This document shows positions 17,933 through 26,572 of a stretch of 64,000 nt of DNA, in pieces. A model generated the notes under the pieces. The model searched no databases and had not been told where the DNA came from. It saw only the letters and a list, made by a program, of their open reading frames with translations. This DNA is from Balneolales bacterium ANBcel1 (GTDB lineage Bacteria; Bacteroidota; Rhodothermia; Balneolales; Natronogracilivirgulaceae), in the NCBI GenBank assembly GCA_029688905.1, contig JARULB010000002.1:372001-436000 (forward strand). Direction: 5' to 3'. Each line of letters starts with the position of its first letter. Position 1 is the first letter of the stretch. The translations under genes and the position numbers were made by a program.

Positions 17933-18031
17933 CTGCTTGTCTGCTTTTAAGATTAATTTGGATCAGTCCTGTCGGATGATAACCGCTGGTTTCAGGTTCC
18001 TGCCGGCCGGCGATGCGGGGCAGGCCGCGGC

Positions 18032-19066
18032 CTACAGATTGAATTTCAAACTGATGCGATGCAGCGACCCGAGGCGTTCCCGCGTAGCGAAACCGTAGTC
18101 CATCTCAATGGAGTATTGCTGCAGTGGAAGCCGGAAGCCCACTCCGAAATTCGGCAAATAGACCTCATCCACACCGAATACATACCCTGTGCGGACATAA
18201 AACTGATCCATGAACTGCAGTTCGGTACCCATGCTGAAGCGTTCGGCGTTGTCGTTGGGATTGATAATCTGGCCGGTGAGAACCACGTTCATCAGCTCGG
18301 ACCGGTACGCGTCGTAGGCCGCCCCAAAGTTGAACGTGGTAGGCGGAGAGATGGACTCAAACTCGTCAAATACCAGGTAGCCGTCCTCATCGGTCTCCTG
18401 ATCGGACTCATGCGGACCGGGGATGCGACGGGTCTCGCCCGAGGGGGTGGCGTCGATACCGAAATTATTGACCCCGACGGCAAAGCGCAGGCCGGTGTTC
18501 CCCACCCGATAGAAGAAGCCGACATCCATAACGGCAGTTTGTGAACGGATCTCCTCAATGCTTTCATCCAGGTATTTCAGCGTTACTCCGTAGCTGAACA
18601 GGCTGGTCAGTTCCTGGGCGAAGGTCAGGCCCGCCGCCATATGGATCGTGCGAAACGTGCGTCCGGTGCCAAACGGGTGAAATTCCGTCGTTTCTTCCAT
18701 TTCGCCGGAGTCAAGATAGGTCAGCGCCCCTCCGAGAGCGATACTTCCAAGGCGATGAACATAAGCGCCATAGTTCAGGGAGATATCGGTAAAATAAGCG
18801 GTATGACCCAGGAGGAACTGGTTTCCATCCATCTGGGCAGCCAGCGCGGGGTTCCAGAAAAGCGACGAGGCATCTTTTGCATCGGCGATATTGGAATAGG
18901 CCATTCCGGCGGACCGGGCATCCACCCCGATTTTCAGAAACTGAAACCCGGAAGTACCGGACCGCGAGGCGCCGAAACTGGGCAAAATACTCTGCCCGAC
19001 ACCTTCGGTGGCCAGCAACAGCACCAGCAGCGAAGTTATTAGCGTAATGGATTTAAAACGTTTCAT
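18032..19066 (-). CDS. PorV/PorQ-like outer-membrane beta-barrel protein
   Basis: About 344 residues from ATG 19066 (MKRFKSITL...; ATGs at 19069 and 19087 are alternatives). The signal peptide ends near GVGQ. The mature start 'FLKIGVDARSAGMAYSNIADAKDASSLFWNPA' is the hallmark of the PorV/PorQ/UPF0164 FadL-like family, and the rest is amphipathic strands ending in 'RISLKFNL'. In T9SS organisms PorV shuttles cargo from the translocon SprA to the attachment complex. Its presence among T9SS-tailed proteins suggests a dedicated PorV paralogue for this cluster, although PorV-like proteins of unknown function also exist. Confidence 0.8.
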   Translation of the reverse strand: MKRFKSITLITSLLVLLLATEGVGQSILPSFGASRSGTSGFQFLKIGVDARSAGMAYSNIADAKDASSLFWNPALAAQMDGNQFLLGHTAYFTDISLNYGAYVHRLGSIALGGALTYLDSGEMEETTEFHPFGTGRTFRTIHMAAGLTFAQELTSLFSYGVTLKYLDESIEEIRSQTAVMDVGFFYRVGNTGLRFAVGVNNFGIDATPSGETRRIPGPHESDQETDEDGYLVFDEFESISPPTTFNFGAAYDAYRSELMNVVLTGQIINPNDNAERFSMGTELQFMDQFYVRTGYVFGVDEVYLPNFGVGFRLPLQQYSIEMDYGFATRERLGSLHRISLKFNL

Positions 19067-19105
19067 CATGTGAACTAAGCTTGTCATTAGATAAACCGGG
19101 GACCT

Positions 19106-22039
19106 TTAGAAATTGACGGCAAAACCAAACATGATATGCCGCTGCTGGAGGAAATTGGCTGGATTCCTGTACGACGGAATATTGTTGTCGCGCGGGTCGA
19201 GGTAGCGTTCGTCACGGACATTGGCCGGAACATCGTAGCTTCGGTCGTCGCGAAGGGCCCGCAGTTCATCCGGGTCGCTGGGATAGTCGGTTTTATAGGC
19301 TTTGCCGGTTACCGGGTTGATGATGGCGGGATTACTGGAATTCAGCAAATTGGTGACTTCCAGAAATGCGATGAAGCGGGTGTTGCCGATGGTAAACCAG
19401 CGCTGGAAGTTGAGGTCGAATATCCACCACGCCGGTCCCACACCGGAAAATCGCTCGGATGGCTCGTTGTTCCGCTGATAGATGGGGCGCCAGTTTTGCT
19501 CTCCCGTAACAGGATGACGCTCATTTCCGACAAAATCGAAGGGAGTGTAGCGCATTCCGCTTCGGTAGTTACCGGAGACGTAGAGCTTCATCCGGTTGAG
19601 CGGTGCCAGTCCCAGCAACGGTTCGGGCCGGTTATAGGTAAACGTGACATTGGCTTTGATATCCCAGGGGCGGTCCCAGGCAAGCGGGGTCTCGACATTG
19701 AAGCCGAACTGGTCACCGGCCAGGATGTTTCTCAGGGCATCGTTGGCGGTCGAGCTGAGGCCTTCCGCACGGGAGTAGGTTACCGAAAGATTCCCCATGA
19801 ACCAGTCTCTGTGCCGCTTGATGTAGGTCACTTCCACGCCACGCACTCTCGCAAAATCCCCGTTCACCCGGAAGTTCCGTTCGGTGGGATTTCCGGCGGC
19901 GTCTTCGATGATCAGACGCTCGGAAGTTACGAAGTCGTACTTATCGCTCCAGAATGCCGAAATATTGAGGGCGTCATTGGATGAAAGCTGGTTTCGGAGA
20001 CCGATTTCGTAGGAAATGTCAACTTCCGGATCCAGGTTGGGATTACCCAGGTCGGCCAGAAAAGACCGGTCCTGATAAAACGGATCCAGGCCGGCGTAAA
20101 CAAACGAAGGGTGCGGAAGTTTGGTTCTGTGGCCATAGTTGAAATAAAGTACCTGGTTTTCACGTACCGGGAAGGATACGCTTATACGCGGCAGCAGGCG
20201 CATTTTGAACCGGTTACCGAACAGGCTGTAGGTATTGTCCCGATAATCCTGGCGGATCTCATCGGCGATAGGCGCCATGGGATCATCCACCATGTCATCA
20301 ACAAATTTGCCCGGAAACCAGTACTCAAGGCGGAGGCCCAGGTTGGCGATCAGACCCTGGTAGCGAATCTGATCGGTCACAAACAGGGCACCTCGACGCG
20401 GTTTCACGTTCCAGATATCCGAGGATGCTCCCAGGCGCTGGGTTTCGGTAAACGTGTCTTCGTCAATTCGGATGGGGGCACCGACCCAGGGGCGCCGGAT
20501 ATCGATCCACTGGTAATCGTTAAACTTCATCTCCAGTCCGACGCGCAGCCGGTTGTTTCGATTGAAGAAGTAATTGGTGGTGGTTGCGCGTACGGTGTAC
20601 TCTTCGGCGTAATGGTCGTGCCACAGTGTGGCCAGCCCTCCGTTGTTCACCAATCCGGGGCCCGGAAGCACATAGTTGAAAGGCCTGCCCGTTTCAAAGA
20701 TATCGGTGGGGGGCGTGACGATGCTCTCCCCGTCAAATTCACCGTCAACCAGCTCGGGACGCCAGTGCCGGCCGTTGGCATCGGCCCTGAGGCGCGTAAA
20801 CATGCGGCTCACCTGGATATCGTAAAACATCCTGGGATTGATCGTGTGGGTCCATTTGACGTAGGCTAACTTGCTGTCGTGAGAATAGGTATTGGCGTTG
20901 TCGAGGTCTTCGGAGTAGAAAAACTGAAACCCCGGTCGAATCTGCACATCATCGCCCACGATCTGGAGCATACGGGTGTTCTGGTTGATGGTCAGCGATC
21001 GCTGATAGGAAGCCTCCATCCTCATGGAAGGCCGGATATTCCAGGTCAGTTTCCCCATGGCGCTCCAGCGGTTATCCTGGCGGGGCGACCAGAACGTGTT
21101 GTCAATCAGTGATGTTTCGATCTGATCGGCGGTCTGCTTGTAGAATTCGTTGGTGATATTGGCCTGCGCGGCGACGAAAAAGGTCATCTCACCCGGCACG
21201 TCAATACCGAGAGCCGGCAGCAGGCTTTGGTAGGTTTCTACCGGTCCGCCAAGACTGAATTCAAAAATATCGGTATAAAAATTACTGGATGTGGATGTCA
21301 TCCGGCCGGGGTTATCCCGTTTGTGTGAAAAATAGCCGGAGTACTCCTGTCCGCCTGACTGTGTCGTTACGGTAACCACGCCGGAAGTCGCGTCGCCGAC
21401 TTCAGCCCCTACCCCGCCGGTGGTCACTTCCACTTCGGCGTATGCTCCGGCGCCGAGATCCAGTCCGAATCCCGTTCCTGCCAGCGGATCCTGCGCCGAA
21501 ACGCCATCCACAACAAATCCGGTTTCGGAAGAGCGTCCGCCGCGGATGTACAGGCCTGTCGGATCGCGGATGACGCCGGCCTGCTGGCCGACCACTTCAT
21601 CAATTTGCCGGACCGGAGCCGCCTGGATATCATCTCTGGTGACCCTGGTGGACGTGGACGACTGTTCGATATCAAAGATGGGGCGCTCCCCGATCACAAC
21701 CAGCTCGTCGTCGAACGTCAGTACCTGTTCCCGAAGCTCTATGTTCAGCTCGGTGGTTTCACCCGGCTGGACGCGGATGCCGGTGTAGAGTTGCCGCTCG
21801 AACCCGATGTAAGTGATTTCGATATCATAACTTCCGGGTCGGATATTGGTAATCCGGAATCTCCCATCCAGGTCGGTAGAGGCGCCATAGGCGGTTCCCC
21901 GGATGATTACGTTCACACCAATCAGTTCATCGCCGGTATCCGCATCAATTACCTGGCCGGCAATGGTGCCGGTCTGAGCCATGAGCGGGGCCGAAGCCAA
22001 AAGCAGCGGTAGTAAAAGCAGAAGTAAATATCTGTACAT
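19106..22039 (-). CDS. TonB-dependent receptor with N-terminal carboxypeptidase-like domain
   Basis: 977 residues. Signal peptide (YLLLLLLPLLLASAPLMAQ), then a carboxypeptidase-regulatory-like domain ('GTIAGQVIDADTGDELIGV'), plug ('IDEVVGQQAGVIRDPTGLYI' with RGGRSSETGFVVDGV), and a large barrel ending with 'QQRHIMFGFAVNF'. Receptors of this build import large ligands or may act in protein export without uptake. No SusD-like partner is adjacent; the neighbours are a PorV-like barrel, 39 bp downstream, and a lipoprotein gene 12 bp from the start. In related genomes such receptors can sit with T9SS-associated genes. The ligand is unknown. Confidence 0.85.
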   Translation of the reverse strand: MYRYLLLLLLPLLLASAPLMAQTGTIAGQVIDADTGDELIGVNVIIRGTAYGASTDLDGRFRITNIRPGSYDIEITYIGFERQLYTGIRVQPGETTELNIELREQVLTFDDELVVIGERPIFDIEQSSTSTRVTRDDIQAAPVRQIDEVVGQQAGVIRDPTGLYIRGGRSSETGFVVDGVSAQDPLAGTGFGLDLGAGAYAEVEVTTGGVGAEVGDATSGVVTVTTQSGGQEYSGYFSHKRDNPGRMTSTSSNFYTDIFEFSLGGPVETYQSLLPALGIDVPGEMTFFVAAQANITNEFYKQTADQIETSLIDNTFWSPRQDNRWSAMGKLTWNIRPSMRMEASYQRSLTINQNTRMLQIVGDDVQIRPGFQFFYSEDLDNANTYSHDSKLAYVKWTHTINPRMFYDIQVSRMFTRLRADANGRHWRPELVDGEFDGESIVTPPTDIFETGRPFNYVLPGPGLVNNGGLATLWHDHYAEEYTVRATTTNYFFNRNNRLRVGLEMKFNDYQWIDIRRPWVGAPIRIDEDTFTETQRLGASSDIWNVKPRRGALFVTDQIRYQGLIANLGLRLEYWFPGKFVDDMVDDPMAPIADEIRQDYRDNTYSLFGNRFKMRLLPRISVSFPVRENQVLYFNYGHRTKLPHPSFVYAGLDPFYQDRSFLADLGNPNLDPEVDISYEIGLRNQLSSNDALNISAFWSDKYDFVTSERLIIEDAAGNPTERNFRVNGDFARVRGVEVTYIKRHRDWFMGNLSVTYSRAEGLSSTANDALRNILAGDQFGFNVETPLAWDRPWDIKANVTFTYNRPEPLLGLAPLNRMKLYVSGNYRSGMRYTPFDFVGNERHPVTGEQNWRPIYQRNNEPSERFSGVGPAWWIFDLNFQRWFTIGNTRFIAFLEVTNLLNSSNPAIINPVTGKAYKTDYPSDPDELRALRDDRSYDVPANVRDERYLDPRDNNIPSYRNPANFLQQRHIMFGFAVNF

Positions 22040-22051
22040 AATTATCCGGGA

Positions 22052-23605
22052 TTACTGCTCAAAGTTAAGTTCATCAATAAGGAGAAACTCCAGGGCGCTT
22101 TTGAGGGCATCGTTGTACTCGAAACGATTCAGGTCATACCCGAAGTGAATCAATGTCTGTTCCGGGTTTCCTGCAACTATCAGCCTGGAGAAATCGAGGT
22201 TCGGGTCAAAGAACGGCCTGGTTCTGAAGTCGCCATCGAAATACCGGCGTGTATCCCCTGCCGGCAGCATGGGGTAGACACTTTCCGATCCCCGCGTCAA
22301 CCGCAGGGTGTCAACCGGAACGGTTGCATGCGGGAAAAACGGGGCATCGTTGGTAAACCGAAAGCTGGTAAATCCACCGGGAGGCACCGGTTCCATACCT
22401 GTGTAGGGCAGAAAATCGAAGATGGCGTCTTCATCGGACATCCGCTTGGTCGGAATATTGACAAACATGGTTCCGCCGTTGTTGAAAAAGTCTATGGTCG
22501 AACGCAGCGCGTAGGTAATATTGCGGTCCATGTTTCCGGAGATCCAGTAGATATGATCCCAGGCGGCGAGAACCCGGTTCAGCGTGGGCTGCACCGGCCG
22601 GTGGAAGCTGTTGGAAATCGGCACTTTTTGTCCGCCGGTGGCCACTCCGTCCAGCACATGGAGATAGTCAACCTGTGTGAAGCCGATATCGGCAAGCAGT
22701 TGCCTGTGGAATGCCAGGGCCTCTTCTCCCATGGCGCCGGGGAAATCGTTTATGAACAAAATGCGTGACGTCTGCTCCTTGATATGCCATGAAAGGGTGT
22801 CGAGCTGGCTCTCAGCGCCGGCGTTATCGACAGCGCGGATATAAAAGGTGTTGCGGCTGTTCATCCGCACATTTTCCAGAACGTGGTCGGAAGGCGTGAA
22901 ACTGCGACCGAGGTATACCGAAGCGGTGGACTGATCGCCGTTGGGTTCATCGATTACCATGCTCATGAAACTGACGTCGGGGGTAACCTCTATCCAGTTG
23001 CCCAGTGTATCGTTGACAACAAACTCATAATGCGAGAGGTTGGCTTCCCCGTCGGGATCGGTGGCGGTCCAGCCGAAACTGGCAATATGGAAGGTGGTAT
23101 CCGGTGGCACTTCCATGTCGTGCTGGGGGGTGGTGGTGCGATGGAGCCGGATTTCCGGCGGGGAGTTTTCAATCGGGAAAACCACCGAAGCTCCTTCGGG
23201 ATCCCGAGCCCCTTCGTTGTCGATAGCGCGAACGGTAAAACGGACATCAGCGACCCGCTCACCGAACGGGATCGGCAGGACAAAAACACTGTCCGTTTTC
23301 TCTGTGAACACCCATTCCACCTCATCTTCGGTTTCGGGGGTGTACCTCCATTCGCGATCCGTTATGGCAAATTCAAAACCGGTGACATAGCCGTCGGGAT
23401 CATCTCCCCACCAGGAGATGTGTACCTGGCTTACCAGGCGCCTCCCCTGTGCCGAATCATCGTTTTCAAGGTTGATTTCGTTGATGGTTAGGTATGTGGA
23501 TGGCGGAATATTCTCATTCATGTTCCCCTGCAGACCCGTGTCGCAGGAATACATACCAAACAGAATCAGGGACGCCAGCAGGATCAGCAGCAATCGTTGC
23601 ATCAT
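22052..23605 (-). CDS. Large lipoprotein with Ig/FN3-like domains and a GATase-like C-terminal region
   Basis: 517 residues from ATG 23605 (alternative 23602). The upstream extension of the frame overlaps a terminator and was rejected. The signal peptide ends in a lipobox (LILFGMYSC). Two beta-sandwich domains of the 'SWWGDDPDGYVTGFEFAI' and 'GWTATDPDGEANLSHYEFVV' type, with Asp-Pro-Asp-Gly turns, precede an alpha/beta region ('RILFINDFPGAMGEEALAF', 'YWISGNMDRN', 'FFNNGGTMFVNIPTKRM') that resembles class-I amidotransferase-like folds often seen in surface lipoproteins. There is no catalytic triad I can assign. It is probably a surface component of the adjacent TonB receptor/PorV cluster. Confidence 0.65.
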   Translation of the reverse strand: MMQRLLLILLASLILFGMYSCDTGLQGNMNENIPPSTYLTINEINLENDDSAQGRRLVSQVHISWWGDDPDGYVTGFEFAITDREWRYTPETEDEVEWVFTEKTDSVFVLPIPFGERVADVRFTVRAIDNEGARDPEGASVVFPIENSPPEIRLHRTTTPQHDMEVPPDTTFHIASFGWTATDPDGEANLSHYEFVVNDTLGNWIEVTPDVSFMSMVIDEPNGDQSTASVYLGRSFTPSDHVLENVRMNSRNTFYIRAVDNAGAESQLDTLSWHIKEQTSRILFINDFPGAMGEEALAFHRQLLADIGFTQVDYLHVLDGVATGGQKVPISNSFHRPVQPTLNRVLAAWDHIYWISGNMDRNITYALRSTIDFFNNGGTMFVNIPTKRMSDEDAIFDFLPYTGMEPVPPGGFTSFRFTNDAPFFPHATVPVDTLRLTRGSESVYPMLPAGDTRRYFDGDFRTRPFFDPNLDFSRLIVAGNPEQTLIHFGYDLNRFEYNDALKSALEFLLIDELNFEQ

Positions 23606-23664
23606 GGTCACATTGTTGCACCCGCACGTAAACGAACGGGTTGTAAAATGAAAGAGGTGCGGTG

Positions 23665-23704
23665 AAAAATAAAAAACGGGGAACCGGCCCGCTGCCGGCT
23701 CCCC
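23665..23704 (-). terminator. Rho-independent terminator inside the surface-protein cluster
   Basis: On the minus strand GGGGAGCCGGC, a short loop and GCCGGTTCCCC form a strong hairpin directly after the stop of the gene ending at 23715, followed by GTTTTTTATTTTT. It would end most transcripts of the two upstream genes before the lipoprotein gene, splitting the six-gene cluster or creating a dosage step. Confidence 0.8.
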
Positions 23705-23714
23705 GTGTAACAAA

Positions 23715-26453
23715 CTACTTGAGAAGCATCATTTTGCGTGTCTGAACAAATGAGCCTGCCTCCATGCGATAAATATACATACCGCTGGCAAGCCGGCTGC
23801 CGTCGAAAGCGGCCGTATGCGTACCGGCCTGCAACTGCTCATTGACAAGCGTCATCACCCGCCGTCCCAGAATATCGAACACCGCGATGTTGACATGTGC
23901 ATCGGTCGGCACATCAAACCGGATCTGTGTGACCGGGTTGAAGGGGTTCGGATAGTTCTGCTCCAGGGCGAACCTGCGCGGAAGCTCGGAGTCGTCGGCC
24001 GACGTCGGAGTTATATTCCGTTGCAGGGTGATATTGCGATGTAACGTTTCGAATACAGGATCCGAAGCTGCTTTGGTGGAAACCTGAACCGTATCCCGGC
24101 CGTCGGAAATCCATACGGTCCAGATGAAGTCTTCCGATTCGCCATCTTCGAGGCCGCGGCCTGCCAGGAAATCATCCAGCGTTTCCCAGGAAATCCGGAT
24201 CGAGTTTTCGGCTCCGTCGTTGTTAGAGTGTTTCTTAAGCAGGTAGTTTTCGAAAAGCACATCCTCCGGATCGGAAAGCAGGAAGAAGTAGGTCACATCG
24301 TCACCATCGCGATCCGTACTCTCGGACCACATGGCCTCCAATGCCCTGTTCACATCCACTTCCGCGTTATTGGTGGGGTTGAAGAGCAGCAACGTTCTGG
24401 TGGGATAGAACATATCTTCAACGGGCTGCGCATCATCGAGGCTGCGGAGTGTCATTTTCGGGTTTCCATGGCTGAAGCCCAGTACACCCTGCACAAATTC
24501 CAGCTCGGCACCGCTTTTGATGTCGTTGTTGATAAAGGTGCCGAAGGTGCTGAATATCTGGATATCGCTTTGCGCCACATTATTCCGGACGCGCAGGGCG
24601 GAGTGTTCGTCATCCGGTGTTCCGGATGCGAAGCTCCACTCGCCGAAATCGCTGTTGGGAGCATCGGCCTGGTTGGTAACGATATAGGCGTCTTCCACAC
24701 GGATCACCATACCTTCATAGGGTGCCCCCATGTGCTCCTGTCCGGTCAGGTCGGCGGTCGAAAGCACGGGAATAAGCGGAGAGTAATCCACTCCACGATC
24801 CAGAACCTCGAACTCCGTATCTTCCAGGTAAGTCACGTTTGCAAAACTGGGACTGGTGTTGCTGTTGGCAATTACTGCGGAATTGATGAGTATGCGATCT
24901 CCGCGGCGCAGGCTCATGGTGAGGCTGTCCGGTTCAAGGAAAATACCTGACCAGGCCGCGGGTGCGTTCGCTTCGTCATGAATCACGATATAACCGTTGG
25001 TGGAATCGGCAACCACAACCGCGGTGATATCCATTGGAAGCGCGCCAAGGCCGGCCAGCGTACTGGGGCCGCGCATTCCCGTAGTGGTTTCGGAGATCAT
25101 CTGAATCGAGTTGACCCCCTGTTCCATGACGGTGAACTTCAATATGAAAGTCGCTTCCGGATCGGTGGGATCGCCGTCGCCGTCGCGAAGGAACCCGTTG
25201 ATGTCGCGATTGTCGGTAATTCGGATCTCAAACTCCACGGTGGTGAGATCGTCGAAAGCCGGGAACGTGAAGCTGTAACTGCCGCCGGTTACGGCAAGCT
25301 CTTCCACAAACTCCTCGCCATTGACCCAGTAGAAAATCTCTACTTTTTCGATAATGGCATCATCATCGCCGGGGATCACATCAAAAGAAATGGTCACCTG
25401 TTCGTCAGAAGAGATGATATAATCGCTGATCTGGTAGTTGATAATTTCAGGCGGCAAGCCGATCATCTCCAGGTCGTTGCGAAGGCGGTAGGGATAGAAT
25501 TCGGGCAGGTTCTCGTTGGTATAACGGATGGCGTTATCGCCGAAACCGAGCCAGCGCACCCCATCTTCCATGGCCACCAGGGCCATGGTGGCGGTACCGT
25601 CGGCCTCCCGGTTATCGGGATCGAATGTGTTGACAACCGCATATCCACTGTAGTTGATGACGGCGCCCGGTGGTGGCGGCACGTAGTTTCCGTCTACATC
25701 GGCCCTGCGGTAGTTGTACCCTTCGCGGTAGTTGTCGTGCCTGTCGTTTCGGTAGCGCAGGGACGTGTCGCGGTTATAGGCGATCACTCCGTCCTCAATC
25801 ACATACATCCAGGGGCGCAGCGAAGTGATGTCGCGCGCGCCGACCACCGCGTCTTCCAGTTTGATGTACTGGTTGATGTACGTGGTGTAATTCTCCAGAA
25901 TCAAACCCTGGCCGGTCGGGGTAATTTCGTTGATGTCGGTGAGCCGGACGGTCCAGGGCTCCAGCAGCTCCTGGTACTTCTCATACTCGGCATCCTCCCA
26001 GGCGTTTCCGACAGTGAGGATGTCGTCGGTGTTGAACTGGGCTGTATTTCCAAAAAAGCCCAAAGCTCCCCGGAAGGTGATAATGTCGCCAATGTCCAGG
26101 TTCTCCAGGGTAAAAAGCCCCTCTCCGTCAACCACAAGCTGGAGGCCCATGCCTTCCCGTCCCTGGGAGAGCGCCGTTGTATCCACGACAAAGACGTGAA
26201 TCCGGTTGATGGTGCCTTCATCCGGATTATAGCCGGCCAGACCGGAGTTACGCGGATAGGAGGATACGATGGCGGTAACTTCTACTTCCTCTCCTACCAA
26301 CGGATGGTTTGTGAGATCATCGAGGGAGGTGAGCGGGGGATCGTAGGTATTGAGATCACGTGCGGTTACTTGCGGTATATCGGCATAGGCGGTTGAAGCG
26401 CCGAATGCCAGAAGCAGAAAACCGCAGAAAAGGGATTGGTATATCTTCTTCAT
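23715..26453 (-). CDS. Large secreted protein with OB-fold-like domains and T9SS tail
   Basis: 912 residues. Signal peptide (SLFCGFLLLAFGASTAYA). The N-terminal part 'HPLVGEEVEVTAIVSSYPRN' and a second segment 'LPMDITAVVVADSTNGYIVI' resemble the OB-fold-like modules (YhcR/DUF5689 style) common in extracellular nucleases and surface proteins. An Ig-like domain ('VTISFDVIPGDDDAIIEKVE') lies between them. From about residue 835 comes a T9SS type-A tail with NYPNPFNPVTQIRF, a 'VFDILGRRV' strand and terminal KMMLLK. No nuclease or other catalytic domain is recognisable. It is followed immediately by a strong terminator. It is likely exported by T9SS and attached to the cell surface or released. 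Confidence 0.75.
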   Translation of the reverse strand: MKKIYQSLFCGFLLLAFGASTAYADIPQVTARDLNTYDPPLTSLDDLTNHPLVGEEVEVTAIVSSYPRNSGLAGYNPDEGTINRIHVFVVDTTALSQGREGMGLQLVVDGEGLFTLENLDIGDIITFRGALGFFGNTAQFNTDDILTVGNAWEDAEYEKYQELLEPWTVRLTDINEITPTGQGLILENYTTYINQYIKLEDAVVGARDITSLRPWMYVIEDGVIAYNRDTSLRYRNDRHDNYREGYNYRRADVDGNYVPPPPGAVINYSGYAVVNTFDPDNREADGTATMALVAMEDGVRWLGFGDNAIRYTNENLPEFYPYRLRNDLEMIGLPPEIINYQISDYIISSDEQVTISFDVIPGDDDAIIEKVEIFYWVNGEEFVEELAVTGGSYSFTFPAFDDLTTVEFEIRITDNRDINGFLRDGDGDPTDPEATFILKFTVMEQGVNSIQMISETTTGMRGPSTLAGLGALPMDITAVVVADSTNGYIVIHDEANAPAAWSGIFLEPDSLTMSLRRGDRILINSAVIANSNTSPSFANVTYLEDTEFEVLDRGVDYSPLIPVLSTADLTGQEHMGAPYEGMVIRVEDAYIVTNQADAPNSDFGEWSFASGTPDDEHSALRVRNNVAQSDIQIFSTFGTFINNDIKSGAELEFVQGVLGFSHGNPKMTLRSLDDAQPVEDMFYPTRTLLLFNPTNNAEVDVNRALEAMWSESTDRDGDDVTYFFLLSDPEDVLFENYLLKKHSNNDGAENSIRISWETLDDFLAGRGLEDGESEDFIWTVWISDGRDTVQVSTKAASDPVFETLHRNITLQRNITPTSADDSELPRRFALEQNYPNPFNPVTQIRFDVPTDAHVNIAVFDILGRRVMTLVNEQLQAGTHTAAFDGSRLASGMYIYRMEAGSFVQTRKMMLLK

Positions 26454-26572
26454 AGAAAGAGGTTTTATTACGGATGGTTGATTATGGTATGGATGGAGCT
26501 AACAAACTTCGTTTTGGGTACGGATAGCAGCAATCGGTAACCACAAGAGCGTACTTCCCGGTTGCTGCTGTA

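Noticed and set aside
24978-26396. 472-codon open frame on the plus strand
   Set aside because: Antisense to a T9SS-tailed protein gene with clear domain signatures; product has no plausible fold, and similar long antisense frames occur at 16415-17908 and 13481-14404 because of GC-rich codon use.
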